DNA of 48,587 bases. Origin: Minisyncoccota bacterium. GTDB lineage: Bacteria > Patescibacteriota > Minisyncoccia > Minisyncoccales > RBG-13-42-11. Each line of letters begins with the position of its first letter. The first letter of the stretch is position 1. The position numbers and the translations under genes are program-made. The stretch is taken from the NCBI GenBank assembly GCA_028712445.1, contig JAQTPY010000005.1, positions 1-48,587 of the forward strand, in the 5' to 3' direction. Shown piece after piece: positions 33,545 to 40,967 of the stretch. Below the pieces are notes generated by a model. The model did no database searches and was not told where the DNA came from. It worked only from the letters and a program-made list of their open reading frames with translations.

Positions 33545-34150
33545 CTATATGCTTTCGGCCCCTTTTACTTTCAAAGACTCGTCAAATTCATATTTCCTTA
33601 TTCCCGCATAAGGCAATTCCACATTGATTATATTTTCGTCTGAGATATTCTCAATATATTTTATCAGTGCCCTTAAGGAATTGTGGCTGGCTACGACCAA
33701 AACATTCTTTCCTTTTTTTAAATCTTCTTTAATATATTTTTTGTAAAACGGCACCACTCTCTTAACCACTTCTTCCAAGCTTTCGCCTCCGGGAGGGGCT
33801 GCATTATAGCTTCTCCGCCATAATTTTACTTGTTCTTCGCCATATTTTTCTTTCATTTCGTCCTTGTTTAAGCCCTGGAGTTTTCCGTAATTTCTTTCAT
33901 TCAATGCTTTATCTGTAAAAACTGGCAAATCTTCCTGGCCAAGATTCTTTAAAACCAAAGAAACCGTCTCCTTATTCCTGATCAAAGGAGAGGTGTAAAC
34001 TTTATCAATTTTAAAATCAGCTATTTTTTCTGATATTTCCTTTGCGCTCGCAACCCCTTCTTTAGACAAAGGAATATCCGTCCAACCCGTAAAACGGTTT
34101 TCCTTGTTCCATTGCGACTTTAAATGCCTTAACAGTATTAATTGCGCCAT
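33545..34150 (-). CDS. gpmA: 2,3-bisphosphoglycerate-dependent phosphoglycerate mutase
   Basis: 201 aa. Phosphohistidine block LLRHLKSQWNKENRFTGWTDIPLS (the usual RHG is RHL), ALNERNYGKLQG, and the second His in VVASHNSLRALIKYIE. Interconverts 3- and 2-phosphoglycerate. Starts 27 nt after eno; a moderate SD (GAGGA). The shortened C-terminus lacks the tail seen in E. coli (250 aa). Confidence 0.94.
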   Translation of the reverse strand: MAQLILLRHLKSQWNKENRFTGWTDIPLSKEGVASAKEISEKIADFKIDKVYTSPLIRNKETVSLVLKNLGQEDLPVFTDKALNERNYGKLQGLNKDEMKEKYGEEQVKLWRRSYNAAPPGGESLEEVVKRVVPFYKKYIKEDLKKGKNVLVVASHNSLRALIKYIENISDENIINVELPYAGIRKYEFDESLKVKGAESI

Positions 34151-34177
34151 GTTTTTAATTCCTCTTCAATTTAAACG

Positions 34178-35431
34178 CTACGCTATAAATTTCGTCAATT
34201 CTTCCTCAATTTTCAGCAATCTGTTGTACTTAGTCACCCTCTCTCCTCTGGTTGGAGCCCCGGCCATGATATAGCTCGCGCCCAAACCGCAGGCCAAATC
34301 TGAAATAAAATCGTCTTTGGTTTCCCCGCTTCTATGTTTGACAAAAACTTCCCATCCTAAACTTATTGCCTCTTTCCCTGCTTCAATAGCTTCACTTAAA
34401 GTGCCTACCTGGTTCGGTTTCAAAACAAGGCCGTTGCACGACCTTTTATCTGCAGCCTCCTTTATTCTGCCGATATTGGTCGTCAGTAAATCATCACCTA
34501 TTATCGTCACCTTTTCTCTTAAAACGCTTTTTAATTCTTTAAACCCCTCCCAATCGTCCTGATTAAAAGGGTCCTCTATGGCAAAAATAGGATATTTTTT
34601 GCAAATTTTAAGATAAAAGTTCTTGAGCTCTTCTGAATTTAAAATTTCTCCTTCAAAGAAATATTTGCCCTTTTGACAGAACCCGCTGGCTGCCACATCA
34701 AGAATTATTTTTACTTTATTCTTTATTTTTAACTTTTTTGCCGCTTGAGCTATTATATCTAACGCCTCTTCAGTGTCTTCAATCAAAGGAGAAAACGCTC
34801 CTTCCAGGCCCGTATTAGCTGAAGTTCTTCCATATTTTTTTTCTAAAATAGTTCCTAATTTAAAATAAAATTCTGTTGAAATCCTCAATTTTTCCTTAAA
34901 AGATTTTGCTTCAGGAACAATCATGAACTCCTGAATTTCCAAATCACCTTTCCCGTGAGAGCCTCCCTCCATAACTAAAATGCAAGGATCAGGCAGAGCC
35001 GGCTTCCTGCGCGACAACTCTGAAATCCATTTCCAAAGAGGCTTTTTTTGAACTGATGCGGCGGCGCGGCAAACAGCCAGAGAGGTAGCCAGAAGCGCGT
35101 TGGCCCCGAGATTTGATTTATTTTCGGTTCCGTCCAATTTTATTAAAAGATCGTCTATATCTTTCTGCATTGTGACGTCTCTGAATCTCAGCTTCTGAGA
35201 AATAAGCGTGTTTACGTTGTTTACCGCTTTCGAAACCCCCATCCCCTGGTATCTTAGTCCTCCATCTCTCAGCTCAAGAGCTTCTCGTTTCCCTTTTGAA
35301 GTGCCTGAAGGCACGGAAGCCGTAAAAACTTCTCCTCCGGCCTCAATATCAACTTCAACGGTGGGAATACCTCTTGAATCAAGAATTTCTCTTGCTTTAA
35401 CGTCCTCAATTTGATATCTTGCGTCATCCAT
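34178..35431 (-). CDS. eno: Enolase
   Basis: 417 aa. AREILDSRGIPTVEVDI at the start, SVPSGTSKGKREALELRDG loop, metal ligands in FAIEDPFNQDDWEGF and IGDDLLTTN, catalytic Lys in LKPNQVGTLSEA, and VKHRSGETKDDFISDLACGLGASYIMAGAPTRGERVTKYNRLLKIE at the end. Makes PEP from 2-phosphoglycerate. The loop reads VKHRSGETKDDFISDLA rather than SHRSGETEDTTIADLA, a modest divergence. Between a membrane protein and gpmA in the trxB operon. Confidence 0.97.
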   Translation of the reverse strand: MDDARYQIEDVKAREILDSRGIPTVEVDIEAGGEVFTASVPSGTSKGKREALELRDGGLRYQGMGVSKAVNNVNTLISQKLRFRDVTMQKDIDDLLIKLDGTENKSNLGANALLATSLAVCRAAASVQKKPLWKWISELSRRKPALPDPCILVMEGGSHGKGDLEIQEFMIVPEAKSFKEKLRISTEFYFKLGTILEKKYGRTSANTGLEGAFSPLIEDTEEALDIIAQAAKKLKIKNKVKIILDVAASGFCQKGKYFFEGEILNSEELKNFYLKICKKYPIFAIEDPFNQDDWEGFKELKSVLREKVTIIGDDLLTTNIGRIKEAADKRSCNGLVLKPNQVGTLSEAIEAGKEAISLGWEVFVKHRSGETKDDFISDLACGLGASYIMAGAPTRGERVTKYNRLLKIEEELTKFIA

Positions 35432-35435
35432 TAAA

Positions 35436-36128
35436 TTAGAATTTATTTTCAGATTCCGAAGAGAAAAAGAATAAAATTAAAACTCCCAAATAAACAAAAA
35501 TCATGGACACGTCTCCGTACTTTTCCCTTGTTCCAAGCTTCTCTCCAAGGAAAAATTCAAGAAAAACAGTAAAGATGCTTAAAATAAAAAGGAGGGAAAA
35601 AGCAAATGCTTTTTTCCTGATATTTATACTGGAAGCTCTGAGCCCTTGCTGCACAAAAATTGTGAAAACAGGAAGTAAAATACCAAGAAGAATAATTGCC
35701 CTCAACAGGGTGGGAAAAACAGGATAATGCCAGTTAATGGCTGCCCCCTCCAATGCAGGAGAAAAAGAAGAAAGAGCAGTCCAAAGAGTATTGATTATTC
35801 CTAAAATTAAAACTATAAAAAATCCCACCCAGGGCGAAATCTTCGGAAATTTCACCTGGAACAAAAAATGAGCAAGAAAGGCCATGCTTAAGCTTTGCAA
35901 AAATGTAGCCTGAATGACCACTCCCTTAAGAAAAATGCTATTGTTTGCAAAAAAAGTGGAACCGATCGTTGTTATCAAGCTGAAAATAAAAAAACACAAT
36001 CCTACAAACATAAAGTCCCTGGAAAGCGTCGTGCCGACTCTCTTCGTAGTTTTGTATCCCCTATAACCCAGAAAAAGACTGACAATGGTCCCGAATAAAA
36101 AAACGAAACTGCTGATAGTGAGACTCAT
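35436..36128 (-). CDS. Seven-helix membrane protein of unknown function
   Basis: 230 aa with about seven hydrophobic segments (near 2-22, 38-58, 68-92, 98-120, 140-162, 173-193, 207-223). It starts at ATG 36128, overlapping the trxB stop as ATGA; a longer frame upstream is only trxB in another frame. No motif is recognised. Coupled to trxB and followed 4 nt later by eno. Confidence 0.8.
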   Translation of the reverse strand: MSLTISSFVFLFGTIVSLFLGYRGYKTTKRVGTTLSRDFMFVGLCFFIFSLITTIGSTFFANNSIFLKGVVIQATFLQSLSMAFLAHFLFQVKFPKISPWVGFFIVLILGIINTLWTALSSFSPALEGAAINWHYPVFPTLLRAIILLGILLPVFTIFVQQGLRASSINIRKKAFAFSLLFILSIFTVFLEFFLGEKLGTREKYGDVSMIFVYLGVLILFFFSSESENKF

Positions 36129-37048
36129 GTTGAAAGTTTTAAATAATTGGAAACTGAAAGAGCGGCCGTAGCTCCCGTCCCAGCCGCAATAACTATTTGT
36201 TTGAAAGTAGTGTCGCTGACATCCCCTGCCGCAAAAAGCCCCTGAGTTTTTGTTTGACAAGTCCGCGGATCAGCCACAATCTCATCTCTTTCGTTAAAAT
36301 CAACCAAATCCTTTACCACTGAAGTAGCCGGCTGTGAACCTATTTCAACAAAAATACCGTCCAATTTTAAAACAGATACTTCTTTGGTGGTATTATCCTC
36401 ATATGTAACTGACTCAACAAAATCGCCTCCGCGGATTTCCTTCAAAAGAACATTGGTGACTAATTCTATTTTTCCTGTTTCCTTCGCTCTCTGCTGATTT
36501 TCCAAATCAGCTTTGACCTGGGCAGAATATTCCATAATGTAAATCTTTCTGGCATATCTGCTCAATGAGTACGCTGCCTCAAAAGCTGAATTTCCCCCGC
36601 CTATCACAGCCACTGTCTTGTCTGTAAAAATAGGGCCGTCACAGGTGACGCAGTAGGAAACGCCCTTGCCTATATACTTTTTTTCTCCTGGAATTTCCAA
36701 AGGTCTCGGGTCTGACCCCGAAGCAATAATCACAGCCCTGGATTTCTGCTCCTCCCTGTCTCTGGTTGTGACAGAAAATGTATTTCCTGTCTTTTTAACC
36801 TTGCTTACGCTTTCCATTTTTATCTTTATATCATTCTTTTTCAGGTGTTTTTCGAATTTTTGGATTAATTCCATTCCCGATATTTCCCCCATGCCCGGAT
36901 AATTTTCGATATTAACTGCTTTCTTGGCCATCTGACCACCGAAGTTTTTGGTTATCAAAAGAGTGTCCAGTTTCTGCCTGGCAGCATAAATTCCCGCTGA
37001 AACTCCCGCAGGTCCGCCGCCGATTATTATGAGGTCATATATTTTCAT
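36125..37048 (-). CDS. trxB: Thioredoxin reductase (TrxB-like flavoprotein)
   Basis: 307 aa. FAD site IIIGGGPAGVSAGIYAAR, redox-active CVTCDG near the middle, NAD(P) site VIGGGNSAFEAAYSL, and C-terminal GLFAAGDVSDTTFKQIVIAAGTGATAA. It moves electrons from NADPH to thioredoxin-type proteins, feeding CcdA and the thiol proteins here. I start at MKIYDL. A TG-T-TAAAAT box ending 7 nt before ATG 37081 would give a leaderless form with an 11-residue extension. Confidence 0.93.
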   Translation of the reverse strand: MKIYDLIIIGGGPAGVSAGIYAARQKLDTLLITKNFGGQMAKKAVNIENYPGMGEISGMELIQKFEKHLKKNDIKIKMESVSKVKKTGNTFSVTTRDREEQKSRAVIIASGSDPRPLEIPGEKKYIGKGVSYCVTCDGPIFTDKTVAVIGGGNSAFEAAYSLSRYARKIYIMEYSAQVKADLENQQRAKETGKIELVTNVLLKEIRGGDFVESVTYEDNTTKEVSVLKLDGIFVEIGSQPATSVVKDLVDFNERDEIVADPRTCQTKTQGLFAAGDVSDTTFKQIVIAAGTGATAALSVSNYLKLST

Positions 37049-37102
37049 TGTCTCGCTTTGATGCTTACGCTGTAAATTCATTTCACTCATTTTAACATAT
37101 GC

Positions 37103-37137
37103 AAAAAAGAAGAAAAAGAGCAGTTATTCACTGCTCT
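37103..37137 (-). terminator. ftsZ terminator
   Basis: AGAGCAG-N7-CTGCTCT, a perfect 7-bp stem, then TTTTTCTTCTTTTTT on the minus strand. Confidence 0.9.
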
Positions 37138-37151
37138 CTGTGTCGATCTGC

Positions 37152-38543
37152 TTAATTTTCGGAAATGTTTTTCCTTAGAAAAGCCGGAGTCTCCCACAAC
37201 TTCTCTTTCTCCAAAATCCCCTTTTCCATTTCCTCCATCTCTTTCTTTAATTGCAATCCATTTTTTCTCTCGGCAATTTCTTCGTTTTTTGTTTCCTCTT
37301 TCTCTCCTGCCGCCACCTTCTCGTCCTGAACTGTTGCAGCTTCTATTTTTATTTTCTTTATCTCGCTTTTTTCTTCCCTGCTGCCTGGTTTTACTGCCTT
37401 CTTTTTTGATATTTTTTTCTTTACAGGTGAATTAGAACGTTCCTCTCTTTTCTGTCTGACAATCTTTTTTGGGGGCTTGTTTTTTGGTTCCGCCGGCTTT
37501 TCTGGCCCTGCAGAAAAATTCTTCATTCCGCATCCTGTAGCCAAGACAGTGGTTTTAATGACGTTTGAATATTTTGATCCCTGGGAAATTCCAAAGATTA
37601 TTTTTGCCTCCGGGCTTGCCAGTCCGGATATTGTGTTCGATATTTCACCGACTTCGGTCAAGGATAATTTCTTTTCTCCAGCAATATTAAACAGAACTCC
37701 CTTCGCCCCTCTTATGCTGTAAGGATAAAGAGGAGAATTCAAAACTTTATTCATTAATTCCTTTGCTCCCCCGTTTTTCCTTGGGATTTCTGCAGTATTC
37801 AAATAGGCTAGTTTCCCCGACCCCTCCAGAATCGCTTTCAGATCGGCAAAATCAATATTGATTAAACCTGGCTCATAAATTGTTTCTATTAAACCCTTCA
37901 AGCTTTCAGCCAGCTGCTCGTTTATTGCAGACAAGGCCTCTTTTAAAGGAGTGTTTTTATCTATCATTTGAAAAATTCCTTCGTTGGGAATCAGAGTTAA
38001 TACATTCAAGTAATTTTTAACCCTCCTTAAGGCCTCCTTGGCGGTTTCCATTTTCTTTTCACCTTCGAATTTTAAAGGAAGGGTAAAAATTCCGTAAGTA
38101 AGGTTTCCCAACGATTGCGAAATCTTGGCAAAAACAGGAGCCGCCCCCGATCCCGACCCTCCTCCAAGGCAGGCAATTATTATGCATAGATCCTGTCCTT
38201 CCAAAAGCTTGGTAATTCTTTCTTTATCGGCTAATGCCGCTTCTTTGCCCAAATCAGCTGACATTCCTGTTCCCAGACCGTGAGTCAAACTCTGGCCGAA
38301 TTGAAAAGCAGAAACTTTTTTAGAAATCCCCCTCAACGCTTTAATATCCGTATTGGCTGCGACAAAACTGGCCTTTGGCATCCCAGCCGCAATTTCAGAG
38401 ACAATGGTGCCGGCACCTCCCCCAACGCCAATAACCCGGATTTTAATTTTTTTTATACTCTCCAGGCCTGTTTTCAACATCGGGACAACAGTTTTTTCTT
38501 TTAGAGATGTTTTTTTAGTTGACTTCTTTGCCTTCTTTTTCAT
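37152..38543 (-). CDS. ftsZ: Divergent FtsZ-like cell-division GTPase
   Basis: 463 aa. GTPase part about 33-345: IGVGGGAGTIVSEI, GLGTGMSADLGKEAA, tubulin signature CLGGGSGSGAAPVFA at 125-139 (Ser130 and Ser132 replace the two Thr of GGGTGTG), and synergy loop INIDFADLKAIL. A Lys-rich start (KKKAKKSTKKTS), a long Lys/Glu-rich linker (about 350-445), and a conserved end WETPAFLRKNI resembling the FtsZ tail that binds FtsA or ZipA. It should polymerise at the division site. Own promoter and terminator; no ftsA or mur genes adjacent. Confidence 0.93.
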   Translation of the reverse strand: MKKKAKKSTKKTSLKEKTVVPMLKTGLESIKKIKIRVIGVGGGAGTIVSEIAAGMPKASFVAANTDIKALRGISKKVSAFQFGQSLTHGLGTGMSADLGKEAALADKERITKLLEGQDLCIIIACLGGGSGSGAAPVFAKISQSLGNLTYGIFTLPLKFEGEKKMETAKEALRRVKNYLNVLTLIPNEGIFQMIDKNTPLKEALSAINEQLAESLKGLIETIYEPGLINIDFADLKAILEGSGKLAYLNTAEIPRKNGGAKELMNKVLNSPLYPYSIRGAKGVLFNIAGEKKLSLTEVGEISNTISGLASPEAKIIFGISQGSKYSNVIKTTVLATGCGMKNFSAGPEKPAEPKNKPPKKIVRQKREERSNSPVKKKISKKKAVKPGSREEKSEIKKIKIEAATVQDEKVAAGEKEETKNEEIAERKNGLQLKKEMEEMEKGILEKEKLWETPAFLRKNISEN

Positions 38544-38578
38544 TAAATTTTCTCAGGAGATTAAATGGAGATTGTTTT

Positions 38579-38607
38579 AGTATATAATTTTAGCCTCTCT
38601 GAGTCAA
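38579..38607 (-). promoter_or_regulatory. ftsZ promoter
   Basis: TTGACT (38602-38607), 17 nt, TATACT (38579-38584). Leader about 30 nt; only a weak GAGAAAA before the ATG. Confidence 0.75.
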
Positions 38608-38619
38608 TCGAGTAATCCA

Positions 38620-39072
38620 CTACTGTATTTTGACTATTTTGTAGTTTTTTTCTCCCCCGGGACTGTTGAATTTTATCTTTTCTCCCTTTTTCCTATTCAA
38701 AAGCGCTTCACCTAAGGGAGATTTAAAAGATATCTTTCCACTCAAGACGTCTGCTTCTTCGGGGCCCACGATCTGAAAACTCTCCTTTCCGTCTGCAGAA
38801 TCAAGAAATACCCAGGAACCAATTTGAATATTGTCGTTTCCTTTTTTGCTGATCACTTGGGCTTGGGCGACAATATCGCTCAATTCCTTTATTCTTCCTT
38901 CAACAAACCCCTGGTCTTCTTTTGCCTGGTGGTATCCCGCATTTTCTTTAAGGTCTCCCTGGGAAGCGGTATGCCTTATCCTTTCAGACACTTCCTTCCT
39001 TTTGACGTTCTTTAAATAATCTAGCTCCTTCTTTAATTTTTCCAACCCCTCAAGGGTCAAATACTTTGCCAT
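38620..39072 (-). CDS. greA: Transcript-cleavage factor GreA
   Basis: 150 aa. N-terminal coiled-coil hairpin with tip GDLKENAGYH (Asp and Glu that hold Mg in the RNA polymerase active site) and a C-terminal FKBP-like domain ending PGGEKNYKIVKIQ. It rescues backtracked RNA polymerase. The start MAKYLTLEGLEKLKKEL is standard. Two stacked promoters precede it; from the near one the leader is only about 3-5 nt. Confidence 0.96.
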   Translation of the reverse strand: MAKYLTLEGLEKLKKELDYLKNVKRKEVSERIRHTASQGDLKENAGYHQAKEDQGFVEGRIKELSDIVAQAQVISKKGNDNIQIGSWVFLDSADGKESFQIVGPEEADVLSGKISFKSPLGEALLNRKKGEKIKFNSPGGEKNYKIVKIQ

Positions 39073-39082
39073 AGATTAAATG

Positions 39083-39110
39083 ATTATATCAAAACGGAGT
39101 TTTGATTCAA
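39083..39110 (-). promoter_or_regulatory. greA promoter 1 with palindromic spacer
   Basis: TTGAAT (39105-39110), 16 nt, TATAAT (39083-39088). The spacer is a perfect inverted repeat TCAAAAC-N3-GTTTTGA. The -10 ends 10 nt before the ATG. Confidence 0.8.
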
Positions 39111-39115
39111 CCAGA

Positions 39116-39143
39116 GTTATATCAAAACAAGGTTTTGATTCAA
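39116..39143 (-). promoter_or_regulatory. greA promoter 2 with palindromic spacer
   Basis: Copy of promoter 1 shifted by 33 nt: TTGAAT (39138-39143), 16 nt, TATAAC (39116-39121), with the same palindrome. The 27-nt units match at 24 positions; the three changes all lie in the palindrome centre. Confidence 0.75.
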
Positions 39144-39161
39144 ATTCATTCAGTTAATTAT

Positions 39162-39200
39162 TAATAAAAAAAAGCCCTTTAGAAAAAGAGGAGGGGCTTT
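39162..39200 (-). terminator. Terminator after the 64-aa gene
   Basis: AAAGCCC pairs with GGGCTTT around an A/G- and C/T-rich loop, followed by a T tract (39170-39166) on the minus strand. The plus strand also has a T-rich exit, so it may work both ways. Confidence 0.75.
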
Positions 39201-39207
39201 GTTTTGT

Positions 39208-39402
39208 TTAAACCACGCCGAAGCGGGCAGCCATGTCAGAGAGATACTTTTCTCTGTCGCCGAAATAAGGAGCTTTCTGGAGGGCTATTTCCGGATAATC
39301 TTTGGGCCTGCGGGCGCGAGCGTAAAGCAGCCCCCAGGTTTGCGTTCTTTCTTGCCTAGTCAAAGATTTGCAACCAGGTTTGTCAATAACCTCTATTACC
39401 AT
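39208..39402 (-). CDS. Small 64-aa protein of unknown function
   Basis: 64 aa, MVIEVIDKPG at the start, one Cys, and a basic/aromatic middle (WGLLYARARRPKDYPEIAL). Very strong SD (AAGGAGGTAACGT before the ATG), promoter TTGCTT-N17-TATAAT and its own terminator show a real, well-expressed gene. G+C is near 50% in the parts I counted, above its neighbours. No membrane segment. The family is not recognised. Confidence 0.75.
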   Translation of the reverse strand: MVIEVIDKPGCKSLTRQERTQTWGLLYARARRPKDYPEIALQKAPYFGDREKYLSDMAARFGVV

Positions 39403-39453
39403 ACGTTACCTCCTTAAGGCGTATTCATATAAATGAACTGGTTTGGTTAAAAG

Positions 39454-39482
39454 ATTATAACTGAATCAAAAAAGCAAAGCAA
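39454..39482 (-). promoter_or_regulatory. Promoter of the 64-aa gene
   Basis: TTGCTT (39477-39482), 17 nt, TATAAT (39454-39459). About 45 nt of leader with a TTCAT-ATGAA hairpin before the SD. Confidence 0.7.
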
Positions 39483-39488
39483 GAGCCA

Positions 39489-39515
39489 AACAAAAATCCC
39501 GCCTTCAGCGGGATT
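39489..39515 (-). terminator. Terminator after the DUF5652 gene
   Basis: AATCCCGC-N5-GCGGGATT, a perfect 8-bp stem, then TTTTGTTT on the minus strand. Confidence 0.85.
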
Positions 39516-39531
39516 CTGTTTTGAAGTTAAA

Positions 39532-39741
39532 CTAGGTTTCAGCTATTATTTCTTTCTTTTTTGAAAAAAAGAAAATGTAGATTATTTCCAGAACAGCCAT
39601 GGTATTTAATATAAGGATTGCTATGAACCATTTTTTATCGGTGTTTTTAGCTGCTCTCCAGAGAGCCACTCCCTTCCATGGAAGCGTCCATGCGATTAAC
39701 AAAAACATCGTCCACGGATTTTCGATTAAATACTGTTCCAT
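39532..39741 (-). CDS. DUF5652-type small membrane protein
   Basis: 69 aa, two membrane segments (about 9-29 and 38-58) joined by a short WRAAKNTDKKWF loop. This WP-W-K-G-xALWRAAK...KWF pattern is seen in DUF5652 proteins common in CPR genomes. Function unknown. Has its own terminator; a GATAAT box 8 nt before the ATG may be its -10. Confidence 0.8.
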   Translation of the reverse strand: MEQYLIENPWTMFLLIAWTLPWKGVALWRAAKNTDKKWFIAILILNTMAVLEIIYIFFFSKKKEIIAET

Positions 39742-39829
39742 ACCCTGAGATTATCTTTAATTGTAATCTTTAATATATTATATTTTATTAAGAACCTTGT
39801 CTTTTGGCAAGAACCTTGATCCTGCGGGA

Positions 39830-40897
39830 TTAAGATCCGTGCTTAATTTCAATCACATCTCCATCCTGAACGACGTATTCTTTTCCCTCGGTTCTGATTA
39901 ATGCTTTCTCGCGGGCCTCAGCGAACCCGCCCGCTTCGAATAAATCTTTCCAATTAACTACCTCGGCTCTAATAAAATTCTTTTCAAAATCACTATGAAT
40001 AGCCCCTCCGGCTTTGGGAGCCATGTCCCCTTTCTTTATAGTCCAGGCCCTGGTTTCGTCTGGCCCGGTAGTCAGAAAGGTGATCAGTCCTAAAGTTTCG
40101 TAAGCTTTTTTAATTAAAATATCTAATTCTGATTCAATTGGAAGCCCTAGAGACTGGCGGTCCTCTCTGGACAAATCGGCTGCTTCAAATTCTGTCATGA
40201 TGTCAACTATCAAATATGGCCAATTGTTCTTTTTGAATTCATTGGTGATCTCTTCTTTGACTTCCGCATCTTCTCCATTCAATAAATACAATCTGGGCTT
40301 GCATGTTAAAAGCTGATATTGGAAAATAATCTCTTTTTCATCGTCATTAAAAACCTGCTCAGAAAGAATTTTCCCTTTTTCAAGCAAATCCTTTATCTTT
40401 TTTAAAATTTCCAGTTCTTTGACTGCCTCTTTTTTCCCTGCCCTTGCATCACCCTCCACCCCGTTGATTCTTTTATCTACTGTTTCCATATCCTTTAAAA
40501 TGAGCTCTGTGTCCAGAATTTCTTTTTCAGCTAAAGGATTGATTGCAGACTGGGTATTTATAATGTCTGAATTGGCAAAAGCCCTCAGAACATAGACTAC
40601 GGCATCGGTTTCCCTGATGTTGGCCAAGAATTTATTTCCCAATCCTTCCCCTTCGCTGGCTCCTTTCACCAGGCCGGCAATATCATAAAATTCGATGGTG
40701 GTATATATTTTCTTTGCCGATTTAGTTAATTCAGCCAGCTTGTCCACTCTTTCGTCGGGAACAGCAACAACCCCGACATTGGGGTTAATTGTGCAGAAAG
40801 GGTAATTGGCTATATCCACCTGTTTTTTTGTAATTGTCTGGAACAGAGTCGATTTGCCGACATTTGGCAAACCAACGATTCCTATTGAAAGTGACAT
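39830..40897 (-). CDS. ychF: YchF/OLA1-family P-loop ATPase/GTPase
   Basis: 355 aa. G1 [10 protein letters not shown]3 [21 protein letters not shown]4-position LLNGED, which favours ATP in this family, a helical insert (about 125-190) and a C-terminal TGS domain ([29 protein letters not shown]-like). Binds ribosomes; linked to stress response. Its -10 (TATATT) ends 6 nt before the ATG, so the mRNA should be leaderless. Its -35 falls in the PhoH terminator. Confidence 0.96.
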   Translation of the reverse strand: MSLSIGIVGLPNVGKSTLFQTITKKQVDIANYPFCTINPNVGVVAVPDERVDKLAELTKSAKKIYTTIEFYDIAGLVKGASEGEGLGNKFLANIRETDAVVYVLRAFANSDIINTQSAINPLAEKEILDTELILKDMETVDKRINGVEGDARAGKKEAVKELEILKKIKDLLEKGKILSEQVFNDDEKEIIFQYQLLTCKPRLYLLNGEDAEVKEEITNEFKKNNWPYLIVDIMTEFEAADLSREDRQSLGLPIESELDILIKKAYETLGLITFLTTGPDETRAWTIKKGDMAPKAGGAIHSDFEKNFIRAEVVNWKDLFEAGGFAEAREKALIRTEGKEYVVQDGDVIEIKHGS

Positions 40898-40903
40898 AGT
40901 GAT

Positions 40904-40932
40904 AATATAACAAAAAAGACGGCTTCAGTGAA
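40904..40932 (-). promoter_or_regulatory. ychF promoter overlapping the phoH terminator
   Basis: TTCACT (40927-40932, in the terminator loop), 17 nt, TATATT (40904-40909), 6 nt to ATG. Confidence 0.5.
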
Positions 40933-40940
40933 GAAGCCGT
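40912..40940 (-). terminator. Terminator after the PIN-PhoH gene
   Basis: ACGGCTTC-N6-GAAGCCGT, a perfect 8-bp stem, followed by CTTTTTTG on the minus strand. Confidence 0.9.
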
Positions 40941-40967
40941 ACGAAATACTAGATTTTAGAAATGAAC

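Noticed and set aside
36129-36260. N-terminal extension of the seven-helix membrane protein
   Set aside because: It overlaps the trxB C-terminus in another frame; the ATGA overlap at 36125-36128 gives the natural start.
39790-39818. AAGAACCTTG direct repeat after ychF as a regulatory element
   Set aside because: Only two 10-nt copies in an A/T-rich gap with no stem and T tract; probably chance or a small slip.
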